Part shown: positions 1 to 3,871 of the stretch, piece after piece | How the letters are laid out: each line of letters opens with the position of its first letter | How positions within the stretch are numbered: position 1 is the stretch's first letter | Source of the DNA: Halobacteriales archaeon | Lineage (GTDB): Archaea > Thermoplasmatota > E2 > JACPAO01 > JAHFTW01 | Assembly (NCBI GenBank): GCA_020201445.1 | Contig: JAIVGU010000235.1 | Coordinates: forward strand, 1 to 5,463 | Direction of reading: 5' to 3' | Length of the DNA: 5,463 nt | Notes under the pieces: generated by a model | The model's input: only the letters and a program-made list of their open reading frames with translations | Databases searched by the model: none | What the model was told of the DNA's origin: nothing | Program-made: the position numbers and the translations under genes

Positions 1-277
1 GGGTGGGACGCTGGACGGCCTGCTTGAGCATCCCCCGGGTGAGGTCCGCGCACACCAGAACGGCGGAGGTGCGGGCGGCCACCTCGGCGGCGATGGCCCC
101 TGTCCCGCTGCACATGTCGAGGACGCGTTGCGGCCTGGCCTGCGCGACCCGCTTGGCGACCTGGCGGTGCCAGGCGCGGTAGCGGAGGAGGCCGAACGCC
201 TGGGCCGGCTGGTCGTAGCGGTCGGCAATCCCCTCGAACAGGGACTGGACCTCGTGCGCCCTCTCTGCCTGGCCCAT
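1..277 (-). CDS. UbiE/MenG-type SAM-dependent methyltransferase, N-terminal part
   Basis: Partial gene on the minus strand; about 92 residues are visible and the 3' part lies beyond the left edge. The protein begins MGQAERAHEVQSLFEGIADR, then YD, matching the conserved 'LF..IA.RYD' opening of the UbiE/MenG/Coq5 family. Residues 52-60, VLDMCSGTG, are the glycine-rich SAM-binding motif I, and Asp78 in VCADLT is placed to hold the SAM ribose hydroxyls. Members of this family C-methylate demethylmenaquinone or related quinone precursors at the membrane, but relatives act on other substrates, and the half that would separate them is missing. ATG at 277 is chosen because it places the family motif about 12 residues in. 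No clear ribosome binding site precedes it, and an in-frame GTG lies 14 codons upstream. It is divergent from guaA. The family call is firm; quinone specificity is only likely. Confidence 0.82.
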   Translation of the reverse strand, partial: MGQAERAHEVQSLFEGIADRYDQPAQAFGLLRYRAWHRQVAKRVAQARPQRVLDMCSGTGAIAAEVAARTSAVLVCADLTRGMLKQAVQRPT

Positions 278-404
278 CCGGTTGGGCGGGGTCGCGGTGG
301 CGACCGAGAGCAGCGCGGGCACGGCGCAGCGGCAGCCGGAGGACGCTTCTTGTGGCTTTGCGCCTGGGCGCAGGGTCGGCTTTGTCCCCAACTCCGCCGA
401 GCAT

Positions 405-475
405 GGATTTCGGGGATTGCGGGATGGGACAGGTCAACCCTTTCTCTGGGAGAATCCCCGCAATCCCCGGAATCC
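405..475. repeat. Long inverted repeat in the guaA leader
   Basis: Bases 405-425 pair with 454-475 over 21 positions, with one G-T wobble and one bulged C at 456. The loop is about 28 bases (426-453). The left arm starts GGATTTCGGGGATT; the right arm read backwards starts GGATTCCGGGGATT. It sits about 85 bases upstream of the proposed guaA start, so it could be a transcript leader structure, a protein-binding site or a small interspersed repeat. The sequence alone does not decide between these. Confidence 0.75.
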
Positions 476-494
476 CTGCCGGGCCGTGGGGGAA

Positions 495-531
495 GCGGGT
501 TTCGGTGCAAAGCCGCAGGGTCGGCAACCCT
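495..531 (+). promoter_or_regulatory. Two adjacent stem-loops just before guaA
   Basis: Stem 1 pairs GCGG-TTT (495-502, one G mismatch) with AAA-CCGC (509-516) around a 6-base loop. Stem 2 follows immediately: AGGGT (517-521) pairs with ACCCT (527-531) around CGGCA. The second stem ends two bases before an in-frame ATG at 533. Because the stems touch, they could stack in RNA. A role in controlling guaA translation or transcription is inference; no known riboswitch class was matched. Confidence 0.4.
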
Positions 532-559
532 TATGTCAACCCCCCAAGTCGCGCGGCCC

Positions 560-1531
560 ATGAGCGAGACGATGGTGTTCGACCCCGCGGAGTTCGTGGC
601 CGAGCAGGTGGCCGCGGTCCGCAAGCAGGTCGGCTCCCGCACCGCCGTCATCGCGGTCTCGGGCGGCGTCGACTCCACCATCGCGGCGGCCATCGTCAAC
701 GAGGCCATCGGCAAGCAGCTCCACGCCGTCTACGTGGACACCGGCTTCATGCGCAAGGGGGAGTCGGAGCAGGTCGAGGCGATGTATGGGCGCATGGGCC
801 TCAACCTCACCGTCGTCCACGCCGGTCCCGAGTACTTCGAGGCGCTCAAGGGCGTCACCGAGCCCGAGGCCAAGCGCAAAATCATCGGCGAGAAGTTCAT
901 CCGCATCTTCGAGCGCGAGTCGAAGAAGACCGGCGCCACCGTGCTGGTGCAGGGCACCATCGCCCCCGACTGGATCGAGTCCGGCGGCGGCAAGCGCGAC
1001 ACCATCAAGTCGCACCACAACGTGGGCGGCCTCCCCAAGGACATGAAGCTGGAGCTGTGCGAGCCGCTCTACCACCTCTACAAGGACGAGGTGCGCGCCG
1101 TGGCCCGCCACCTCAAGGTCGAGGTCGCCGAGCGCCAGCCGTTCCCCGGCCCCGGCCTCGCCGTCCGCGTCATCGGCCCCCTCACCCCCGAGCGCGTCGC
1201 CATCGCCCGCGAGGCGTGCGCCGTCGTCGAGACGGAGATCGAGGCCGCCGTGACCGCCGGCAAGATGGAGCGCCCCTGGCAGTACTTCGCGGTCCTCACC
1301 AACACCCCCAGCGTCGGCGTCCAGGGCGACCTGCGCGCCTACGGCGAGACGGTGGCGGTGCGCGCCGTCCACTCCTTCGACGCGATGACGGCGACCGCGA
1401 TGCCCGTCCCCTACGACGTCCTGGCCCGCATCAGCCGCGGCATCACCAACCACCCGGGGCTCAAGGACCGCGTCAACCGCGTGGTCTACGACGTCACGGA
1501 CAAGCCGCCAGCCACGGTCGAGTGGGAATAA
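560..1531 (+). CDS. guaAB: GMP synthetase, ATP-pyrophosphatase subunit (archaeal-type split GuaA, subunit B)
   Basis: This subunit activates XMP with ATP and accepts ammonia from a separate glutaminase subunit to make GMP, the last step of guanine nucleotide synthesis in the cytoplasm. From ATG 560 it is 323 residues. The P-loop-like motif SGGVDS is at residues 34-39. IKSHHNVGGLP begins at 149, and RQPFPGPGLAVR at 192-203 is the hallmark of the C-terminal dimerisation domain. It ends KPPATVEWE, the normal GuaA terminus. There is no N-terminal class I amidotransferase domain, and length and layout match the archaeal subunit, usually about 305-310 residues. The glutaminase partner is not in this window. 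ATG 572 (MVFDPAEF) fits the family start even better; ATG 533 is also in frame; none has a good Shine-Dalgarno. The gene stands alone, divergent from the methyltransferase and convergent with the membrane-protein gene. Diverged copies of its last codons recur downstream. Confidence 0.95.
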   Translation: MSETMVFDPAEFVAEQVAAVRKQVGSRTAVIAVSGGVDSTIAAAIVNEAIGKQLHAVYVDTGFMRKGESEQVEAMYGRMGLNLTVVHAGPEYFEALKGVTEPEAKRKIIGEKFIRIFERESKKTGATVLVQGTIAPDWIESGGGKRDTIKSHHNVGGLPKDMKLELCEPLYHLYKDEVRAVARHLKVEVAERQPFPGPGLAVRVIGPLTPERVAIAREACAVVETEIEAAVTAGKMERPWQYFAVLTNTPSVGVQGDLRAYGETVAVRAVHSFDAMTATAMPVPYDVLARISRGITNHPGLKDRVNRVVYDVTDKPPATVEWE

Positions 1532-1565
1532 GCGAGCGCAGCGAGCTTCCCCACAAGGGCGTGGG
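1524..1565 (+). terminator. Hairpins overlapping and following the guaA stop codon
   Basis: GGGA (1524-1527) and AGC (1531-1533) pair with GCT (1545-1547) and TCCC (1548-1551), with the three bases between the two left segments bulged. The loop carries the sequence GAGCGCAGCGA. A second stem, CCCAC (1550-1554) with GTGGG (1561-1565), overlaps the first by two bases, so the two are alternatives. No T-run follows. These could help end or stabilise the guaA transcript, but the evidence is only the base pairing. Confidence 0.3.
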
Positions 1566-1566
1566 T

Positions 1567-1713
1567 GGCGGAGCTTCCGGCCCGGCAGGGCCGGATTTGC
1601 CCCCGACGACCGTGGAATGGGAGTAGGCCGAAGGCTGCCGAGCCATTCGGTCGCCGGCGGTGCTTCCGGTGCTGCTTGCGGCACCGGATTGCCCGCCGGC
1701 GCGGAATGGGGGC
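1567..1713. repeat. Two diverged tandem units with covarying hairpins
   Basis: Unit A (about 1567-1626) and unit B (about 1656-1713) are offset by 89 bases. Each reads GGCGG(A/T)GCT, an 8-bp hairpin, TTGCCC, and then G(T/C)GGAATGGG. The hairpin in A is TCCGGCCC (1576-1583) with GGGCCGGA (1588-1595); in B it is TCCGGTGC (1665-1672) with GCACCGGA (1681-1688). Two stem positions differ and both changes keep pairing, which argues that the structure has been maintained. Each unit ends close to what looks like the guaA terminus or a decayed version of it. The hairpins lie downstream of guaA (+) and of the membrane-protein gene (-) respectively, so they may serve as the terminators of these convergent genes. 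Confidence 0.65.
1594..1626 (+). repeat. Diverged copy of the guaA 3' end, possible fossil attachment site
   Basis: Read in frame, this stretch encodes D-L-P-P-T-T-V-E-W-E-stop, against D-K-P-P-A-T-V-E-W-E-stop at the true guaA end (1499-1531). Eight of ten residues agree, yet every shared codon except Trp uses a different third base, including the stop (TAG against TAA). That pattern suggests a tail that came from another guaA gene instead of a recent local duplication. Regeneration of the guaA 3' end is expected when a genomic island inserts there, but no integrase is visible, so the role is inferred. Confidence 0.5.
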
Positions 1714-1719
1714 TCTTGG

Positions 1720-2472
1720 CTACTCCACGCGCTGCCGCCGGTCGGGCATCAGCACCGTCGGGAGCCGGGCGCCCGCGAGGAGCCTGCCCTTCGCCAGCAG
1801 GGCCACCGCGAGCAGGAGCGCGACGGAGGGCACGAGGGCGAGCAAGCGGCGCGGTGTCGGCTCGATGGCCAGGAAGACCAGCGTCACGACGGCGCCGACG
1901 CCTCCGAGGATGGCGCCCACCAGCAGCGGCACCCGGCCGAGGGGCGACCCGCGCAGGCCGATCCACACCAGGACCAGGTGCAGGACGCCCAGGGCGGCGA
2001 CGGCGAGGGTGTTGGCGGTCGACGCGGTCAGGGTCTCGAGGAACTTGATGCTCGTCAGCCACTGCATCAGCAGCAGGACGATGCGGTGGCGCGGGGACAG
2101 CTCGACGAACAGGAGGGCCCACGGCGCCAGGAACGCGGGCAGCAGGAGCCAGGTCGACGGGGCCTGCTCGACGTAGCCGGTGAGGGCGCACATCCAGGCG
2201 CCCAGCACCCCGGCGGCGTCCCAGGGGCCGGTGAAGCGGCGCAGCCAGGCCGCCCCCATCAGCCCGAAGGCGACGGCGGTCCCGGCGACGGCGGTGACCG
2301 TCTGGCGGGTGCGCAGCGCCTCCTGGTAGCCCGCCATGCCCGGCGTGGGCGGCGCTCCGCCGAGGTTCGCCTTCGACAGGGTGACGAGGAGGAAGATGGC
2401 GGCCACCGCCAGCGCGGCGTACAGGGCGATGCGCAACGTCGGGGACCAAGCCCGCAGGGAGGGTGCGGCCAT
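1720..2472 (-). CDS. Multi-pass membrane protein of unknown function
   Basis: The protein has 250 residues and I do not recognise the family. About eight hydrophobic stretches can be seen, near residues 12-32, 58-77, 84-101, 107-126, 129-148, 153-173, 180-203 and 209-228. They are separated by short loops with clustered Arg, for example LRRF at 77-80, SPRHR at 126-130 and TPRRL at 206-210. There is no obvious catalytic motif, ATP site or signal peptidase site, and the tail is short and charged (PDRRQRVE). The start is ATG 2472, giving a short polar N-terminus before the first segment; AGGAG lies 14 bases upstream, rather far for a ribosome site. The reading frame stays open upstream as a high-GC artefact. 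The gene converges with guaA and is divergent from the 89-residue gene. It lies between two copies of the guaA terminus, so it may be cargo of an old insertion. No substrate can be proposed. Confidence 0.72.
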   Translation of the reverse strand: MAAPSLRAWSPTLRIALYAALAVAAIFLLVTLSKANLGGAPPTPGMAGYQEALRTRQTVTAVAGTAVAFGLMGAAWLRRFTGPWDAAGVLGAWMCALTGYVEQAPSTWLLLPAFLAPWALLFVELSPRHRIVLLLMQWLTSIKFLETLTASTANTLAVAALGVLHLVLVWIGLRGSPLGRVPLLVGAILGGVGAVVTLVFLAIEPTPRRLLALVPSVALLLAVALLAKGRLLAGARLPTVLMPDRRQRVE

Positions 2473-2583
2473 GGGAACGGCAAGCGCTCCTGCGGCTGAT
2501 GAGCCTTCCCTCGGTTGCTGCCAAGGGGGAGTGCGGAGTGCCGCGGTGTCAGCGACCGGCCGACAGGATGGGGGGGCACGGCG

Positions 2584-2634
2584 AGGGTTGTCCACGACAG
2601 CGCGGACAAAACGCCGGCGGCCGTGGAATGGAAA
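2584..2634 (+). pseudogene. Decayed copy of the guaA C-terminal codons
   Basis: In one frame this reads RVVHDSADKTPAAVEWK, against RVVYDVTDKPPATVEWE at the guaA terminus: 11 of 17 residues identical with no gap, and several others similar. Here the stop is lost (TCC follows). The alignment can be carried weakly upstream to an RG pair (RGVSDRP against RGITNHP) at the matching distance. At base level, positions 2614-2635 differ from 1603-1624 by only four transitions, so this copy is closer to the downstream copy at 1594-1626 than to guaA itself. It may be a fossil attachment site or a truncated guaA remnant. No larger piece of guaA was found next to it. Confidence 0.45.
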
Positions 2635-2646
2635 TCCAGACCCCGC

Positions 2647-2693
2647 GGATTCCGGAGATTTCCAGGAAATCACTACCGGAAACGTATCCGGAG
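2647..2693. promoter_or_regulatory. Operator-like palindrome and repeats upstream of the small gene
   Basis: GATTTCC-A-GGAAATC (2657-2671) is a perfect 7+1+7 palindrome. A one-base centre cannot fold as an RNA loop, which favours a DNA site for a dimeric protein. It is flanked by TCCGG (2651-2655) and CCGGA (2676-2680), and CCGGA can also pair with TCCGG at 2687-2691. TCCGGAG recurs at 2651-2657 and 2687-2693. The 14 bases at 2647-2660, GGATTCCGGAGATT, match both arms of the guaA-leader inverted repeat with one or two differences. Regulation of either flanking gene is inference. Confidence 0.4.
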
Positions 2694-2760
2694 GCGATTC
2701 CCAGACCTGACTTGTTCGGCCTCCAATCCTTCCAAGAACCGAAGCGGGGGTGCGGTCCCC

Positions 2761-3030
2761 ATGCGCGTGCCGTTCGAGCGAGTGTTCGCCACCAACGCCG
2801 ACGGCAGCATTACGCCCAAGGTGCCGGTGCGCATCGGCGGGGTGGCGCGCGAGCCCGGCAGCGAGTTCGGGGCCCGCGTCCGGCTGGGCAGCGTCATGGA
2901 CTTCGCGGCGCTGCGGGGCCGCGACCTCGAGGTCGACCGCGAGGGGCAGGGGTACATCCTGGTCCACCCGTACCGCTCCCGGGCGACCCCCCGCCGCGAG
3001 GCCACCCCGGCCTTCCTGGACGACGCCTAG
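2761..3030 (+). CDS. Small conserved-looking protein of unknown function (89 residues)
   Basis: The protein starts MRVPFERVFATNADGSITPK, continues VPVRIGGVAREPGSEFG, then has a GRDLEVDREGQGYILVHPYR stretch and a polar tail rich in Arg and Pro ending FLDDA. No signal peptide, membrane segment, cysteine cluster or catalytic motif is visible. Alternating hydrophobic residues suggest a small beta-rich fold. From memory, short proteins opening with a similar 'pFe.vF..N.DGsi.pk.pvrIgGv' pattern occur as uncharacterised proteins in archaea; this was not checked. ATG 2761 is chosen because the recognisable pattern begins there, although the frame is open upstream to 2515. There is no strong ribosome site; a G-rich run (GGGGGTG) lies about 10 bases upstream. 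The gene converges with the lipoprotein gene across a hairpin. Confidence 0.75.
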   Translation: MRVPFERVFATNADGSITPKVPVRIGGVAREPGSEFGARVRLGSVMDFAALRGRDLEVDREGQGYILVHPYRSRATPRREATPAFLDDA

Positions 3031-3038
3031 CGGCGAAA

Positions 3039-3065
3039 GGGCTGGAGCGAAGCGGAAGCCAGCCC
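3039..3065. terminator. Hairpin between convergent small gene and lipoprotein gene
   Basis: GGGCTGG (3039-3045) pairs perfectly with CCAGCCC (3059-3065) around the 13-base loop AGCGAAGCGGAAG. It sits 8 bases after the stop of the small gene and 4 bases after that of the lipoprotein gene, so it can serve both strands as a shared terminator. There is no strong T-run on either side, so factor-independent ending is not proven. The loop resembles the GAGCGCAGCGA loop after guaA, which suggests a recurring motif after genes in this genome. Confidence 0.6.
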
Positions 3066-3069
3066 GCCG

Positions 3070-3627
3070 TCAGCAGAGCAGCGTCGCGCCGCTGCGCTCC
3101 TTCACCGCGCTGGCCAGGTGGTCGAGGACCGCCCTGCCGTGCCCGGTGCTCGCGTCGCCGCCCACCAGGACGTAGGTGAGGCCGTCGCGCAGGACGTGCG
3201 CCATGTCGCGGTTGTCGCACGCCTGGGACTCGCCCTGCGTCAGGTAGGCGCCGATGTCGTCCGCGCTGCCGAAGCGCAGCGCCAGGATGCCGTAGCTCTC
3301 CGCGGCGTCGCCGCCCTGCAGCAGGTAGGCGTCGACCGACTCCACCTTGCCGAGGTCCTGCCGGGGCAGGCGGTCCACCACGCCGACGTGGCCGGGGTTG
3401 GAGGTCATGCCCAGGAAGGGCGCCACGACCTTCCACTCGGAGCTCGCGGTGGAGACCGGCGTGAGGCCGTCCGGCAGCTCGGCCGCGGGCGGGAAGTACT
3501 TGTCCGTGCCGCCGACCGCGCAGCCGGCCAGCAACAGGAGGACGGCGGCGCCCACGAGGGCGCGCATGCCGGCGGATGCGGCGGCGGAGGGAAGACCTTG
3601 GCGGAGGGCGGGCCGGAAAGCAGCCAT
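3070..3627 (-). CDS. Predicted small lipoprotein of unknown function
   Basis: The protein has 185 residues if started at ATG 3627. Arg22, a hydrophobic run (ALVGAAVLLLLAG, residues 23-35) and Cys36 form a typical lipobox, LAGC, so Cys36 should be lipid-modified and the protein tethered outside the membrane. The mature part, about 150 residues, has no domain I recognise. It contains GDAAESYGILALRFGSADD (106-124), two further cysteines (Cys137 and the C-terminal Cys185) that could form a disulfide, and ends in KERSGATLLC. ATG 3627 is preferred because GAAGG lies 8 bases upstream of it, one of the few credible ribosome sites in this window. ATG 3567 (MRALVGA) would give a more usual signal peptide length and 165 residues. 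It is divergent from cysS and convergent with the 89-residue gene. Its function is unknown. Confidence 0.78.
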   Translation of the reverse strand: MAAFRPALRQGLPSAAASAGMRALVGAAVLLLLAGCAVGGTDKYFPPAAELPDGLTPVSTASSEWKVVAPFLGMTSNPGHVGVVDRLPRQDLGKVESVDAYLLQGGDAAESYGILALRFGSADDIGAYLTQGESQACDNRDMAHVLRDGLTYVLVGGDASTGHGRAVLDHLASAVKERSGATLLC

Positions 3628-3871
3628 GCAGGGTACCTTCGCAGGGGGTTCTTAGCGATTTGGTGGACGATGTCGAACTGTCCCGGACCACCACCTCCGC
3701 CACCCCCGCAGAACGCCGAGGACACCGAGCGCCATCGTCCTGCGGGCCCTGCGTCCTCTGCGGATGGTGGGGGGCGCAGCGAGGGAATCAGCGGAGCTCA
3801 CTGGAATCGCAATGGATCCCCTGCATCCCAGGAAGCGCACAGTTCTTGTCTCGTCCCCCCGTCGGGCCGGC
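3628..3871. other. Divergent intergenic region between lipoprotein gene and cysS
   Basis: This gap must hold the promoters of both genes, but none is convincing. TGGTGG (3661-3666) can pair with CCACCA (3688-3693). A larger inverted repeat covers 3706-3763. A GCGCAGCGAG motif at about 3776-3785 resembles the loop sequence after guaA. If cysS starts at ATG 3812 and not GTG 3872, the last 60 bases are coding. Confidence 0.45.
3706..3763. repeat. Imperfect inverted repeat upstream of cysS
   Basis: CCGCAGA (3706-3712) and ACGC (3713-3716) pair with GCGT (3751-3754) and TCTGCGG (3757-3763), with two bulged C on the right arm. The arms contain CCGCAGA and GCGTCCTCTGCGG. From memory, arms of this CCGCAGAGGACGC type recur as short interspersed repeats in many environmental genomes. 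Here it could be a degraded copy of such an element. Any effect on cysS is unknown. Confidence 0.45.

Larger units (their letters stand above)
278..559. other. Structured divergent intergenic region between methyltransferase and guaA
   Basis: This gap should hold the promoters of both divergent genes. No convincing bacterial -35/-10 pair or archaeal TATA box was recognised. It contains a large inverted repeat (405-475), a second stem-loop (495-516), a third (517-531) and an 11-base direct repeat GCAGGGTCGGC at 370-380 and 515-525, which flanks the large inverted repeat. Several reading frames stay open here because of the high GC, but none has protein features that can be defended. Confidence 0.6.
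2473..2760. other. Intergenic region between membrane-protein gene and small gene
   Basis: This 288-base gap holds the presumed promoters of two divergent genes, although no canonical promoter was recognised. It contains a diverged guaA-terminus copy (2584-2634), a hairpin within that copy (TTGTCC 2588-2593 with GGACAA 2604-2609), a palindrome (2657-2671) and a TCCGGAG direct repeat (2651-2657, 2687-2693). Bases from about 2630 to 2750 are noticeably richer in A and T than the genes around them. Just before the small gene, GGGG and CCCC (2760 end) can pair around GTGCGGT. Confidence 0.5.

Noticed and set aside
503..540. GGTGCAAAGCC resembling the core of a cyclic-di-GMP class I riboswitch
   Set aside because: The matching GGGCAAACC/GAAA half and the remaining pairing are not found at the right spacing, so the short match is probably chance.
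128..559. Extension of guaA to an upstream start at 128
   Set aside because: It would overlap the methyltransferase gene antisense and add about 140 residues without similarity; the family start lies at 560-572.
536..2524. A 662-codon open frame on the minus strand, antisense to guaA and running through the membrane-protein region in another frame
   Set aside because: It is the mirror of guaA's GC-rich third codon positions; the translation is low-complexity Arg/Gly/Asp/Ala with no domain, and the true frames have clear family motifs or membrane segments.
1627..2583. An intact mobile element between the guaA-like tails
   Set aside because: No integrase, transposase, terminal inverted repeats or plasmid genes are visible; only a relic can be argued.
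2515..2760. An N-terminal extension of the 89-residue protein starting at TTG 2515
   Set aside because: The extra 82 codons cover the operator-like repeats and the guaA-like tail and look noncoding; openness is explained by base composition.
3661..3693. TGGTGG/CCACCA stem-loop as a regulatory element
   Set aside because: Only six pairs around a 21-base loop, which is easily expected by chance in a GC-rich gap.
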